From assembly GCF_900113615.1 (NCBI RefSeq), contig NZ_FOPZ01000008.1:53641-117640 (forward strand): a DNA stretch of 64,000 nucleotides, given 5' to 3'. The stretch's first letter is position 1. Every line of letters starts with the position of its first letter. Position numbers and translations under genes: made by a program. Shown piece after piece: positions 50,512 through 58,830 of the stretch. The DNA comes from Halorubrum aquaticum. Its GTDB lineage: Archaea; Halobacteriota; Halobacteria; Halobacteriales; Haloferacaceae. The notes under the pieces were generated by a model. That model was not told the DNA's origin. It was given only the letters and a program-made list of their open reading frames with translations, and did not search any database.

Positions 50512-52485
50512 TCAGATCCGACTTCTCGCCCGCGTCACCGCCGGCACCGAGACGCCGACCGTGTCCGCGAGCGCCTCCGCCGCGCTCAACAGCCACTCCG
50601 CGCGCTCGACGCGCGAGTCGAGGTCGCCGGGACCCAATCGGTACGCCTCCACCAACTCCTCGACGGTCGCGCCGCCGATCCACTCGTCGAGGACCCGCGC
50701 GGTCTTCACCGACTCCAGCCATCCCTCGAAGTCGTCGGGCTCGCTCATCCCGGTCGTCAGCTGTGCGGCCTTCGACCGGGCGAACCGGTACATCTCCGCG
50801 CGCTCGCGGTTCCCGAGGTACGTGTCCTGCATGTCCGGCGTGTCACAGATCACCTCGAAGACCGTGAGCGTCGTCGCGTTCGCCATCCCGGCCGCGGTCC
50901 GGAGCCCGGCGACGATCCGCGCGCCGGTCTCCGGGCGGACGTACTGTCTCGAAGTGGTCTCGCCGACCGGCGTGGCGACCAGTCGGTAGGTCTCCACGTC
51001 GCCCCGCCGCCGCACCATTCCCGCGTCGACGAGGTCGTCGACCGCGACGGCGACGGCGTCGGCCAGGCCTCCGGCACCCGTCTCCCGCGCGTAGAACGTG
51101 CCGTCGAGGACGTCGAGGATCTCCGCTTCCGTCTCCGCGAAGCCGCTCGCGACCGCCGAGAGCACGTGCGTCCGGAGCGAGGCGGGGTCCGCGAGCTTCG
51201 ACTCGACCGCCTCGGGGTCGCCCTCGACGTATCGGTCCACCAGCTCCTCGCGGGTCGACGCCTCGCCGACGAGGATCGCCTCGCCGTACGGGTCGAGCCC
51301 CGGCCGGCCCGCTCGGCCACACATCTGGTGGACCTCGAGCGTCGGCAGCCACTCCATCGACGAGCCGGTGTACCGCTTCTGATCGCGAACGACCACGCGG
51401 CGCGCGGGGACGTTCACGCCCGCCGCGAGCGTCGGGGTGGCACAGATACACGCGACCGCCCGGTCGCGGAACGCCGCCTCGACGGCGGCGCGGTGACCGG
51501 CGCGGAGTCCCGCGTGGTGGAACGCGACGCCCGCCCGAAGGCAGTCCGCGAGGTCACGACCCGTCACCGTCTCGTCGATGTCGGCCACGTCGTCGGCGAC
51601 CGTCGTCGCGGCCGACCCGATCCCCATCCGATCGGCGAGTCCCTCCCCGGCGAGCCGCTCGGCGAGCGCCGCGGCCTCCGTCCGCGATCGGACGAACGCC
51701 AGACACTGACCGCCCTCCGCGACCGCGTCGACGACGAGCGCCGCCGCCAGGTCCGTCGCGTCGGGGCCGTCCTCGGCGGCGTCTCTCCCATCAGCGCCGG
51801 ACTCGGCGTCCGAATCACCCGCCTCGACGTGGCGCGTCGTGTCGTCGTCGAAGGCCACTTCACCGTCGACGCAGACGCCGGTGCGGAGGTCGACGGGCCG
51901 CCACTCCGACTCCACGAGGGTCGCGTCGAGCCAGTCGGCGATCTCCTCGGGGTTGTCGACGGTCGCCGAGAGCGCGACGATCTGGATCGACGGGTTCCGC
52001 CGACGAAGCGTCGCCAGCGTCACCTCGAGGGTCGGTCCGCGCCGCTCCGCGCCCAGTAGGTGGACCTCGTCGACCACGACGCACGCGAGGTCGTCGACCC
52101 ACTCCGCGCCGTTGCGGATCGCGGAGTCGACCTTCTCGCTCGTGGCGACCACCACGTCGTGTCCCGCGAGCTCCTCGCCGGTCGCCTCGAAGTCGCCCGT
52201 CGAGATCGCCACGTCGACGCCGGGAAGGGCCGCGAACGCCTCGTACTTCTCACGGGCGAGCGCGCGGAGCGGGCAGACGTACAGCCCCGGTCCGTCGGCG
52301 GTCAGGAGGGCAGACTGGGCGATGAAGGTCTTCCCCGACGCGGTCGGGACCGCCGCGACGACGTTCGCGCCGTCACAGACGCCGGCCTCGACGGCGGCGA
52401 CCTGCGGCGGGTACAGCTCGCGGATCCCCCGATCCGCGAAGTGGTCGACGAACCGCTCGGGAAGCGGCAGGGAACGAACGCGCAT
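50512..52485 (-). CDS. Ski2/Hel308-like DEVH helicase
   Basis: This 657-residue superfamily-2 helicase has Q-like LYPPQVAAVEAGVCDGANVV, Walker A VPTASGKTFI (residues about 45-52), DEVH box VVVDEVHLLG (near 145), motif III LSATVDNPEEIADWL, IV/V region LRAGVAFHHAGLRAGHRAAV and TLAAGVNVPARRVVV, and motif VI QMCGRAGRPGLDP. The C-terminal winged-helix and ratchet region (residues 450-657) is present. Hel308 unwinds stalled forks; this protein is shorter than the classic archaeal Hel308 and is likely a second paralogue. A low-complexity acidic insert follows motif III (residues 225-240). The stop is TGA 50512-50514. Confidence 0.88.
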   Translation of the reverse strand: MRVRSLPLPERFVDHFADRGIRELYPPQVAAVEAGVCDGANVVAAVPTASGKTFIAQSALLTADGPGLYVCPLRALAREKYEAFAALPGVDVAISTGDFEATGEELAGHDVVVATSEKVDSAIRNGAEWVDDLACVVVDEVHLLGAERRGPTLEVTLATLRRRNPSIQIVALSATVDNPEEIADWLDATLVESEWRPVDLRTGVCVDGEVAFDDDTTRHVEAGDSDAESGADGRDAAEDGPDATDLAAALVVDAVAEGGQCLAFVRSRTEAAALAERLAGEGLADRMGIGSAATTVADDVADIDETVTGRDLADCLRAGVAFHHAGLRAGHRAAVEAAFRDRAVACICATPTLAAGVNVPARRVVVRDQKRYTGSSMEWLPTLEVHQMCGRAGRPGLDPYGEAILVGEASTREELVDRYVEGDPEAVESKLADPASLRTHVLSAVASGFAETEAEILDVLDGTFYARETGAGGLADAVAVAVDDLVDAGMVRRRGDVETYRLVATPVGETTSRQYVRPETGARIVAGLRTAAGMANATTLTVFEVICDTPDMQDTYLGNRERAEMYRFARSKAAQLTTGMSEPDDFEGWLESVKTARVLDEWIGGATVEELVEAYRLGPGDLDSRVERAEWLLSAAEALADTVGVSVPAVTRARSRI

Positions 52486-52559
52486 CCGACCGTGAGTTCG
52501 GCGCGACCGTATTTAAAAGGTGTCCGGCGGGCGGCGGTCGAGGGAGCGTTCGAACCGGC

Positions 52560-53144
52560 TCACTCCTCGGCGTCGAACTCCCGGAAGAGGCCCTCGAAGT
52601 CGTCCTTCTCCGTGACCGCCTCGAGCGAGCGGTCGACGTCCTCGCGGAGGCTCTCGATCCGGGCGGTCAGCTCCTGGTACTCCTCGTTGTCGGCGAGCTC
52701 GCTGGCGCTCTTTTCGGACTCGAGCATCGCCTTCTTCGAGGTCAACGCGAAGAGGTCCTGAACCCCGGCGTCGTACTCCCCGCGCCGCAGGAGGCCCTCG
52801 ACGGTCTCCCTCAGGGTGTCGCTCGCGACGGGCTTGACGAGGTAGTCGTCGAAGCCCATCTCGAGGATGTCGAAGTCGGGCTCGACGGCGGTCACCATCG
52901 CGACCCGACAGTCGATCCCCCGCTCCCGGACGGCCGCGAGGACCTCGTCGCCGGAGAGTCCGGGCATCCGTCGGTCGAGGAGGATCGCGTCGACGTCGTC
53001 GTCGAGGTCGTCGATTGTTTCGAGTGCCTCGTGTCCGCCGTACGCCGTCCGAACCCGGTACTCGTCGCCGAGCCAGGCGGCGTAGAGGTCTGCCAGGTCG
53101 GGTTCGTCCTCCACCACGAGGACGAGCGGCGGTTGTTCGCTCAT
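52560..53144 (-). CDS. HalX-domain response regulator
   Basis: This 194-residue protein has a receiver domain (residues 1-120): acidic pair VVEDEPDLADLYAAWL, phosphoacceptor Asp in AILLDRRMPGLSGDEVL (near 54), Thr in VAMVTAVEPDFD and Lys in DYLVKPVASDTLRETV. A HalX C-terminal helical hairpin follows (LFALTSKKAMLESEKSASEL...ELTARIESLREDVDRSLE), the haloarchaeal output module. No partner kinase is adjacent. It lies downstream of a TrmB-like gene, 151 bases away. Confidence 0.92.
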   Translation of the reverse strand: MSEQPPLVLVVEDEPDLADLYAAWLGDEYRVRTAYGGHEALETIDDLDDDVDAILLDRRMPGLSGDEVLAAVRERGIDCRVAMVTAVEPDFDILEMGFDDYLVKPVASDTLRETVEGLLRRGEYDAGVQDLFALTSKKAMLESEKSASELADNEEYQELTARIESLREDVDRSLEAVTEKDDFEGLFREFDAEE

Positions 53145-53295
53145 GTGGTCACCCGAGCGACGACGAGTTCGCTCACACGTTTCGTCTCGCCGCGGACTAT
53201 ATTAAAATACCCCTTCGGCACCGTCCGGGGGACGCGGACGACGCGGGAGGCGGGCGGCGAGAAGCGATCGAGGCGGCCCGAACGTCCCGTCATCG

Positions 53296-54396
53296 TCACG
53301 CGTCGATGCCCCCCGGGATCGCCCCTTCCGGTCCGTCGTATCCGGTGACGGTGATGCGTCTCGCCTCGATGTCCTCGACGACCGCGCCCCAGCCGCCGAC
53401 GGTCCACCGCCGGTCGTCGGCCGACACCTCGACCGTCACCTGTCCGGCGAGCTGTCCGATCGGGATCTCGCCGTCGTTCCGCGGCTCACCCGCGTACACC
53501 ACGTCGGTGACGGTCCCGGAGACGCTGACGGCGTCGCCCGAGCCGATCTCCGATCCCTCGACGGTGACGTGGACGTCCGCACCCTCCGCGAAGAGCGGCT
53601 CGATGTCGCGCACGAACCGGCGGAGGTTGGCGTACACGAGCGGCGGGTCGTCCGGGCGGCCGTCGTAGACGACGTCCCAGACCTCCCAGAGGCTGGTGTC
53701 GAAGTACCAGCGGAAGACGTACGTCAGAGAGAAGTCGCGGACGAGCACGCCGTACTCGTTCACCGAGCGTCGGTGCGGGGCGAAACACGTGATGGTCCGG
53801 TCCACGATGGCGACGAACGGCGTCGGGAGCGTCCGATGGCGGACCTCGGTCGCGACGCCCTCGTAGTTCGCCGGGATCCCCTCGCTCCCGTCCGCGGTGT
53901 GGATCGACGCCTTCACGACCGCTCCGTTGTCGTGAGCCGCCGCCAGCGACTCGCGAAGCTCGTCGAAGTTCTCGGGGGTCACCGCCACCTGTACCTCCGT
54001 CTCGGCCTCGGCGATGGCCTCCCGAGCGTGTTCGAACACCGTGTCGAACCGGGTGACGATGTCGACGCGGTGATGCTCCAACGCGGGGGCCTCCCAGCGC
54101 GTCTCGATCTCGTCCGCGGCCTCCGAGAACTCCTCGGAGCGTCGTCGCAGATCCGAGAGGACGGTGTCCGGTTCCGACGCGCGGGCCCGGAGCGTGTCGC
54201 CGTCGTACGTCTCGACGTATCCCTTCTCCTCGAGGTCCCGGAGGACGTCGTAGATCCGCGCGGCGGGGACGCCGCTCTCGTCCGCGAGTTCGGTCGCGCT
54301 CGCCGTGCCGAGCCGGAGGAGCGCGGTGTACGCCTTCGATTGGTATTTCGAGAGGCCGGCGTCACGCAACACCCGGCACAGCTCGGATGCGTCCAT
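53296..54396 (-). CDS. trmB: TrmB-family transcriptional regulator
   Basis: This protein of 366 residues starts MDASELCRVLRDAGLSKYQS. The TrmB winged-helix domain (KAYTALLRLGTASATELADE, then GVPAARIYDVLRDLEEKGYV, residues about 15-75) is followed by a coiled linker and the C-terminal sugar-binding domain (residues 110-360, including TRFDTVFEHAREAIAEAETE and VNEYGVLVRDFSLTYVFRWY). TrmB in Halobacterium is a glucose-responsive activator/repressor of gluconeogenesis and cofactor genes. The methionine at 54396 was chosen by match to the family start. A TbsP-like regulator, its proposed partner, is encoded at 29.5 kb. Confidence 0.9.
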   Translation of the reverse strand: MDASELCRVLRDAGLSKYQSKAYTALLRLGTASATELADESGVPAARIYDVLRDLEEKGYVETYDGDTLRARASEPDTVLSDLRRRSEEFSEAADEIETRWEAPALEHHRVDIVTRFDTVFEHAREAIAEAETEVQVAVTPENFDELRESLAAAHDNGAVVKASIHTADGSEGIPANYEGVATEVRHRTLPTPFVAIVDRTITCFAPHRRSVNEYGVLVRDFSLTYVFRWYFDTSLWEVWDVVYDGRPDDPPLVYANLRRFVRDIEPLFAEGADVHVTVEGSEIGSGDAVSVSGTVTDVVYAGEPRNDGEIPIGQLAGQVTVEVSADDRRWTVGGWGAVVEDIEARRITVTGYDGPEGAIPGGIDA

Positions 54397-54487
54397 GTCC
54401 CCGTACACAGGCACGCGCGCATTAAGTCCAACGTGTGGGAGACACCCGCGTCCCGCCGGATCGAACTCACTCCCGAGGACTGCCGAT

Positions 54488-54539
54488 CGGGGTCACTCCT
54501 AGGAGCTGTAGTTCGGGGTCACTCCTGGGGGCTGTAGTT
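54488..54539. repeat. 26-bp tandem duplication spanning the guaB stop codon
   Basis: The last codons of guaB including its TGA (54514-54539) are duplicated immediately downstream (54488-54513) with two differences. The downstream copy repeats the codons for NYS and the stop, so it would act as a back-up end if readthrough happened. Confidence 0.85.
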
Positions 54540-56006
54540 CGGTGCCTCGTCCGTGATCATCACGTCGTGGGGGTGGCCCTCGGTCTGGCCCGCGCTGGAG
54601 ACGCGGACGAACCGGGCGGTCTCGTGGACCTCCGGGATCGTGTCGGCCCCGACGTATCCCATCCCCGAGCGCATGCCGCCGGTGAGCTGGTGGAGCTCCG
54701 AGGCGAGCGTCCCCTTGTACGGGGTCGCCGCCTCGACGCCCTCGGGGACGAACTCCTCGTCGCCGTCGTCGTCCTTGAGGTAGCGGTCGCCGCCGCCGGA
54801 CTTCATCGCGCCGACGGAGCCCATCCCGCGGTACTGTTTGTACTTCTTCCCCTGCATCGTGATGACCCGTCCGGGGGCCTCCTCGGTGCCCGCGAAGTAC
54901 GAGCCGAGCATGACCGCGTCGGCGCCGGCCGCGATCGCCTTGATCGCGTCGCCGGAGTACCGGATCCCGCCGTCGGCGATGACCGGCACGTCGCGTTCGG
55001 CGGCGACGTCCGCGACCTCCGAGACGGCGGTGATCTGCGGCATCCCCGCGCCGCTGACGACGCGGGTGGTACAGATCGAGCCCGGTCCGATCCCGACTTT
55101 GAGCCCGTCCGCGAAGCCGACGGCCGCCTCGGCGGCTTCCCGCGTCCCGACGTTTCCGACGACGACGTCGGCGTCGACGGTCTCCTTTATCGCCTCCGCG
55201 GACTCGAGCACGTTGAGGTTGTGCGCGTGTGCACAGTCGATGAAGAGCACGTCCGCCTCGGCCTCGTCGGCGGCGACCGCGCGCTCCTCCTCGAAGGGAC
55301 CGACCGCCACGCCGGCGAGCAGGCGGCCGTCCTCGTCTCGGGCGGCCTGCTCGTGTTCGCGGCGCTGTAAGACGCCCTGCATCGTCACGAGCCCGACGAG
55401 GTGGTCGCCGTCGTCGACGACGGGGACGCGCTCGATCTTGTGGTCGTACATCAACTCGAGCGCCTCGCGCGCGTCGACCGACTCGGGGGCGGTGATGACC
55501 TCGTCGGTCATCGCCTCGCGGACCGCATCCTCCTCGCCGACCTCGAGGTAGGGACGGATGTCGGTCCCGGAGATGATCCCGAGGACGGAGTCGTCGTCGT
55601 CGACGACCGGGGCGCCGGAGACGCCCTCGTGCTCCATCAGTCGGTCGGCCTCCCGTACCGTGTCGTCCGGCGAGACCGTGACGACGTTCTCGCGGCGGAT
55701 GACGAGCTCGTGGGCGCGCTTGACTCGTTCGACCTCCGCGGCCGTCTCCTCGACGGTCATGTTGCGGTGGAGAACGCCGAGACCGCCCTCGCGGGCCATC
55801 GCGATCGCGAGGTCGCTCTCGGTGACCGTGTCCATCGCCGCCGAGAGGACGGGAACGTTGAGCTCGACGTTCTTCGAGACGCGCGAGGAGAGGTCGGCGT
55901 CGTCGGGCTCGACGCGGCTCTCCATCGGGCGGAGCAGCACGTCGTCGAACGTCAGCGCTTCCGGAACGTCGAGTTTCGTCGAGAATCGGTCGGAATCTGT
56001 CGCCAT
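54519..56006 (-). CDS. guaB: IMP dehydrogenase GuaB
   Basis: This 495-residue enzyme of GMP synthesis oxidises IMP to XMP with NAD. N-terminal barrel part [20 protein letters not shown], two CBS domains (residues about 95-215, e.g. [20 protein letters not shown] and [20 protein letters not shown]), then the catalytic loop [20 protein letters not shown] (catalytic Cys near 305), the flap [20 protein letters not shown] and [20 protein letters not shown]. The length and motifs are normal. The start at 56006 (MATDSDRF) is preferred over ATG 56051. Upstream lie three 18-bp repeats containing GGATCGATCC. Confidence 0.96.
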   Translation of the reverse strand: MATDSDRFSTKLDVPEALTFDDVLLRPMESRVEPDDADLSSRVSKNVELNVPVLSAAMDTVTESDLAIAMAREGGLGVLHRNMTVEETAAEVERVKRAHELVIRRENVVTVSPDDTVREADRLMEHEGVSGAPVVDDDDSVLGIISGTDIRPYLEVGEEDAVREAMTDEVITAPESVDAREALELMYDHKIERVPVVDDGDHLVGLVTMQGVLQRREHEQAARDEDGRLLAGVAVGPFEEERAVAADEAEADVLFIDCAHAHNLNVLESAEAIKETVDADVVVGNVGTREAAEAAVGFADGLKVGIGPGSICTTRVVSGAGMPQITAVSEVADVAAERDVPVIADGGIRYSGDAIKAIAAGADAVMLGSYFAGTEEAPGRVITMQGKKYKQYRGMGSVGAMKSGGGDRYLKDDDGDEEFVPEGVEAATPYKGTLASELHQLTGGMRSGMGYVGADTIPEVHETARFVRVSSAGQTEGHPHDVMITDEAPNYSPQE

Positions 56007-56135
56007 GTAAACCGTCGTGAGAGCGGAATCAAAAACGTTGCGAGTCAGCACGGATGTGGAGGTTATTCACATCCGATCCTGCCCGGTTGATCAGGATCGT
56101 GGATTGATCCGGTCACCGTGGTCGAACCGGGGTCC

Positions 56136-56214
56136 GGGATCGATCCGAGGTTCGGGATCGATCCGACGTTCGGCCACGAGGAGGTCGCCCGGTGGGAGGA
56201 TCGATCCGAGATTC
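56136..56214. repeat. Three 18-bp repeats with GGATCGATCC palindromes upstream of guaB
   Basis: GGGATCGATCCGAGGTTC (56136-56153) and GGGATCGATCCGACGTTC (56154-56171) are adjacent; a third, AGGATCGATCCGAGATTC, lies at 56197-56214. Each holds the 10-base palindrome GGATCGATCC. They are 130-210 bases upstream of the guaB start and 170-250 bases upstream of the small gene at 56387. They may be operator iterons for either gene or simple duplications. Confidence 0.65.
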
Positions 56215-56386
56215 GACAGGATCTGGATCGTTTCTCATGGTATCCGTTTACCGAAGGATGTTCGAATAATCTCGGGTATCTCTCGAACATCGTCACCGCC
56301 CTATATAAACAAAGATTTCGAAACGACCGAGTCGTGCGATCAATCCTCACACAACGTTTAACCCAACCGCAACACGTAATACGGGT
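56215..56386. other. AT-rich gap upstream of the DUF5794 region
   Basis: Between the repeat cluster and 56387 the sequence is AT-rich with TATATAAAC (56302-56310) and TTTAAC near 56358. These could be a promoter for a leaderless transcript starting at 56387. No convincing RNA gene is seen. Together with 56007-56135 this makes a 380-base region without a convincing protein gene. Confidence 0.45.
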
Positions 56387-56590
56387 ATGGACTCCGACAG
56401 TCCCGTGAACGTGCGTATCGCCGGTCAGCCGACGCTCGAACTCGGCGCGTCCTTTACACCCGGCAATACGTACTCCGCCTTTACACGGACTCGTCGGACC
56501 CCGGTCGGCTCCGACTCCGATGACCGATCCGGTCATCGGAGGTCGTCCGCTTCCCGCCGCGTGCCCCATGGTCACGGGCATCGTCCCTGA
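56387..56590 (+). CDS. Doubtful 67-residue protein upstream of DUF5794
   Basis: The frame MDSDSPVNVRIAGQPTLELG and onwards ends in TGA directly abutting the DUF5794 ATG at 56591. A TTTAAC box lies about 24-30 bases upstream. The C-terminal half is Arg/Ser/Asp/His-rich low complexity, and no family is recognised. If real it is a small leaderless protein cotranscribed with the membrane gene; it may equally be untranslated leader. Confidence 0.35.
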   Translation: MDSDSPVNVRIAGQPTLELGASFTPGNTYSAFTRTRRTPVGSDSDDRSGHRRSSASRRVPHGHGHRP

Positions 56591-57598
56591 ATGAGCGTCT
56601 CACGTCACCCGGTCGCGCTCCGCCTGGAGCGACAGGTGGGCGGCGCGACGAAGCTGCTCGCGACCGTGATGGCCCTGCCGCTCGTCGACGGGATCTTCCC
56701 GGCGCTCGTGGTCGCCGGCGTGTTGAGTTCGGCGGCGGGCGTCGTCGAGACCGGGATCCTCATCTTCGGCGGCTCCGCGACGATCGCCGTGATCCTCGCG
56801 GAGATGGACGGCACCCGCAAGGAGATGGTGACCTCGATACTGCTCATCGGCGCGGTCATCATACCGGTCGCCGCCGTCGAGGCCGCGTTCGCGCCGACCC
56901 TCCGCGGGTTCTTGGAGCTCGCCATCTTCGAGCGGTTCGCCGGCCTCGTCATCCTGTCCATCGCCGCGAAGACCGCCAGTGCGGAGTTCGGCGAGTACCT
57001 GCCGAGCCCCGCCGTCATCATCGGGTTGGGGCTCGTCGCGAGCTTCGATCCGACCGGATTCGCGGTCGAGACGTCGATGGAGTACGTCGTGAACGGCACC
57101 GCCGCGGCCGCCATCGGCGTCGGCTTCGCGCTCTCGGTCGCGCTGTTGTCCCCGCACCTGCGCGGCCGCGTCGACATCGACCGGTTCCGGTTCGGGTCGG
57201 CGGTCGCGCTCGGCGTGCTCGCGCTCCCCATCCTGTTGCGGCCGTTCGGGCTGATGCAGACGGAGGCTCCCATCGCGCTGGCGGTGCTCGGCGTCACCGC
57301 GCTGTTCGCGTACGACCCGGACGCCGACGGCGTCGGGGGCCCCGACGCCGACGACGAGGACGACGACGGCTCGGCCGGCGCTTCGGACGACGACGGCTCG
57401 GAGACGGATGACGACCACGAGGAGGACGCGATCGACCCGACCGCACCGGAACCGACCGACACGCCGGTGGGAACGCCGGACGACTCCGGCGGACTCGTCG
57501 ACGACGACGTGGCGGTGACCGCGACCGGGGACGACGGGGACGGCGAGGAGCCCGCGAGCCCGTTCACCGAGGACGACTCCCGCGCGCCGTGGCTGTAG
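56591..57598 (+). CDS. DUF5794 haloarchaeal membrane protein
   Basis: This 335-residue protein has about six hydrophobic helices in the first 225 residues (LLATVMALPLVDGIFPALVV, ETGILIFGGSATIAVILAEM, TSILLIGAVIIPVAAVEAAF and others), then a 110-residue acidic, disordered cytosolic tail (DADGVGGPDADDEDDDGSAG...). The pattern matches the haloarchaeal DUF5794 family. DUF5795 follows 77 bases downstream, an order that I recall as conserved. The function is unknown. Confidence 0.82.
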   Translation: MSVSRHPVALRLERQVGGATKLLATVMALPLVDGIFPALVVAGVLSSAAGVVETGILIFGGSATIAVILAEMDGTRKEMVTSILLIGAVIIPVAAVEAAFAPTLRGFLELAIFERFAGLVILSIAAKTASAEFGEYLPSPAVIIGLGLVASFDPTGFAVETSMEYVVNGTAAAAIGVGFALSVALLSPHLRGRVDIDRFRFGSAVALGVLALPILLRPFGLMQTEAPIALAVLGVTALFAYDPDADGVGGPDADDEDDDGSAGASDDDGSETDDDHEEDAIDPTAPEPTDTPVGTPDDSGGLVDDDVAVTATGDDGDGEEPASPFTEDDSRAPWL

Positions 57599-57675
57599 CC
57601 GACTCGCGCCGCCGCGTGGTCGATCTCGTCGACCGGCTTGACGGGTTTTAGGTAGCTCCGTCGCATACGCCGGGT

Positions 57676-57900
57676 ATGTCAAATCGCGTCGTGCAGGGTC
57701 GGATGGTGACGCCGGAAACGCTCGCTGAACTCGTCGAGGGGGACTCGATCCTCGAGGCCGAGGACATCACCGACGCCGACCGCGAGTGTCCCGACTGCGG
57801 CGGCGACGTCATCAGCGTCGGGTACATGCCCAGCGTCACGGAGTTCGTGACGGGATATAAATGTCAAGAATGCGATTGGTCCGACGACGACCGGGAGTAG
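57676..57900 (+). CDS. DUF5795 zinc-ribbon protein
   Basis: This 74-residue protein has RECPDCGGDVISVGY and GYKCQECDWSDDDRE, two CxxC pairs forming a zinc ribbon. The N-terminal part (VVQGRMVTPETLAELVEGDS) is a short helical motif. It follows DUF5794 with its own TTTTAG box at 57646-57651. This is a haloarchaeal family of unknown function, possibly nucleic-acid binding. Confidence 0.85.
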   Translation: MSNRVVQGRMVTPETLAELVEGDSILEAEDITDADRECPDCGGDVISVGYMPSVTEFVTGYKCQECDWSDDDRE

Positions 57901-57984
57901 TTCGGCGGCGGTCGCGTCCGTCGATCGTTCCGGATCGAAACCCCTTTATCCGCGTTTCGGCAACTCCCGTTCGCGGAAGCACGC

Positions 57985-58158
57985 GGGGCTGTGGCCAAGC
58001 CAGGCATGGCGACTGACTCCAGAGGCCACGCCCGGGACGACACTCCAGACTGATATACCGAGCGGGCGACTGATCATCGCTCGCGTTGACGACCCTCTGG
58101 AGTTCCGAGGCGTACCGGAGATATCAGTCGATCGGGGGTTCAAATCCCTCCGGCCCCA
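57985..58158 (+). tRNA. tRNA-Trp (CCA) with a 100-base intron
   Basis: The exons are 57985-58022 and 58123-58158. Acceptor GGGGCTG pairs with CGGCCCC, the anticodon loop is CTCCAGA (CCA) with stem ACTGA/TCAGT, and the T-arm contains GGTTCAAATCC. The intron 58023-58122 lies after position 37, the place of the haloarchaeal tRNA-Trp intron. Two intron stretches match exon sequence: ACTGATAT (58049-58056) is complementary to ATATCAGT at the 3' exon junction, and TCTGGAGT (58096-58103) to ACTCCAGA of the anticodon loop. This is the signature of a box C/D guide RNA in the intron, as known in Haloferax. The 3' end is the attachment site of the mini-element. Confidence 0.93.
58023..58122 (+). ncRNA. 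Intron-encoded box C/D-type 2'-O-methylation guide
   Basis: The intron contains CTGA at 58050 and 58070 and the two exon-complementary guides noted for the tRNA gene. In Haloferax the equivalent intron directs 2'-O-methylation of C34 and U39 of its own tRNA. The guides here have the same targets, so the same role is inferred. Confidence 0.75.
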
Positions 58159-58159
58159 T
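58142..58159 (+). mobile_element. Left attachment core (attL) at the tRNA-Trp 3' end
   Basis: AAATCCCTCCGGCCCCAT is present here and identically at 59981-59998. The wider similarity covers 58133-58159 versus 59970-59998 with a two-base CT insertion in the right copy. It includes the T-stem 3' half and acceptor 3' strand, the usual integration target of archaeal tyrosine integrases. Confidence 0.85.
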
Positions 58160-58548
58160 TATCTCGATTCTCCTCAATAAACCGCCAGCACAGCATCTCT
58201 AACTCCTGTTCTCGAATTTCGGTTGGAAGATTCGACAACTGGATTTGAACCGGCTACCGGTTCATCCCCGCCACCGTTAGGTGATCACTTGGATTCACGG
58301 TCGCGGCATATATAACCGTGATTCCTCCACAGTCTATCACTCATACAGATAGGGGCGCGAATATGTCAAATTTTCAAACCCGCCACCTTCTCGCACGTTT
58401 CAGATCCTCTCGGTTGAGTCGGCCGTGGTCAATACAGAATATACAGATACCGACGGGCTTGTTCTCTAATAGGCGAAGAAATCCTTGGAGATAATCAAAC
58501 AGTATCGGCATAGATAACTAGTAGCCCTCTGAACATATATTAGACAAT
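58160..58548. other. AT-rich, gene-poor part of the mini-element
   Basis: This stretch contains a perfect inverted repeat TGAACCGG-CTA-CCGGTTCA at 58246-58264 and a TATA-like CATATATA at 58307-58314. A possible 43-codon reading frame at 58363-58494 (MSNFQTRHLLARFRSSRLSR...) is basic and unlike known proteins. I call no gene here with confidence. The palindrome could be a binding site for a recombination directionality factor or a terminator. Confidence 0.4.
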
Positions 58549-58737
58549 ATGGATGACAACTCCAAGTTCATCCTCGTCGCAATATTAGGTTTAGTTATTA
58601 GTGTGCCGATCTGGTATACTATTTTGCCTTCAGAACAATTCTCGCTGGATTTATTTTTCAATCCGAGTCTCATATTCTGGCTAATTTTTGGTTTCTTATC
58701 CCTTATATTCGGGTTCTACTCTCGGTCTGAAGAATAG
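58549..58737 (+). CDS. Small two-helix membrane protein in the mini-element
   Basis: This 62-residue protein has helix 1 FILVAILGLVISVPIWYTIL and helix 2 PSLIFWLIFGFLSLIFGFYS. AT-rich codons (TTA, ATT, TAT) differ from chromosomal genes, in keeping with its mobile origin. The frame stops at 58737 inside the repeat that is also found at 19.6 kb. No family is recognised. Confidence 0.55.
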   Translation: MDDNSKFILVAILGLVISVPIWYTILPSEQFSLDLFFNPSLIFWLIFGFLSLIFGFYSRSEE

Positions 58738-58800
58738 GCACTCTTCAGCGACCAGTTGTTACAGACGAGAATATCTCTAAAGATAGAATTTTCACAGAGA
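58733..58800 (+). repeat. AT-rich repeat shared with 19597-19665
   Basis: GCACTCTTCAGCGACCAG at 58738-58755 is identical to 19602-19619, with weaker similarity for about 30 bases on. It sits at the boundary between the small membrane protein stop and the integrase 3' region. It is a common mobile-element end or non-autonomous repeat. Confidence 0.6.
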
Positions 58801-58830
58801 CACAAATAATAAAATTAGAAAAGGCTTCTG

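Noticed and set aside
58241..58290. A tRNA-like T-arm (GGTTCAAATCC on the minus strand) near the mini-element
   Set aside because: Only a T-loop-like string within an inverted repeat; no acceptor, D-arm or anticodon arm can be built around it.
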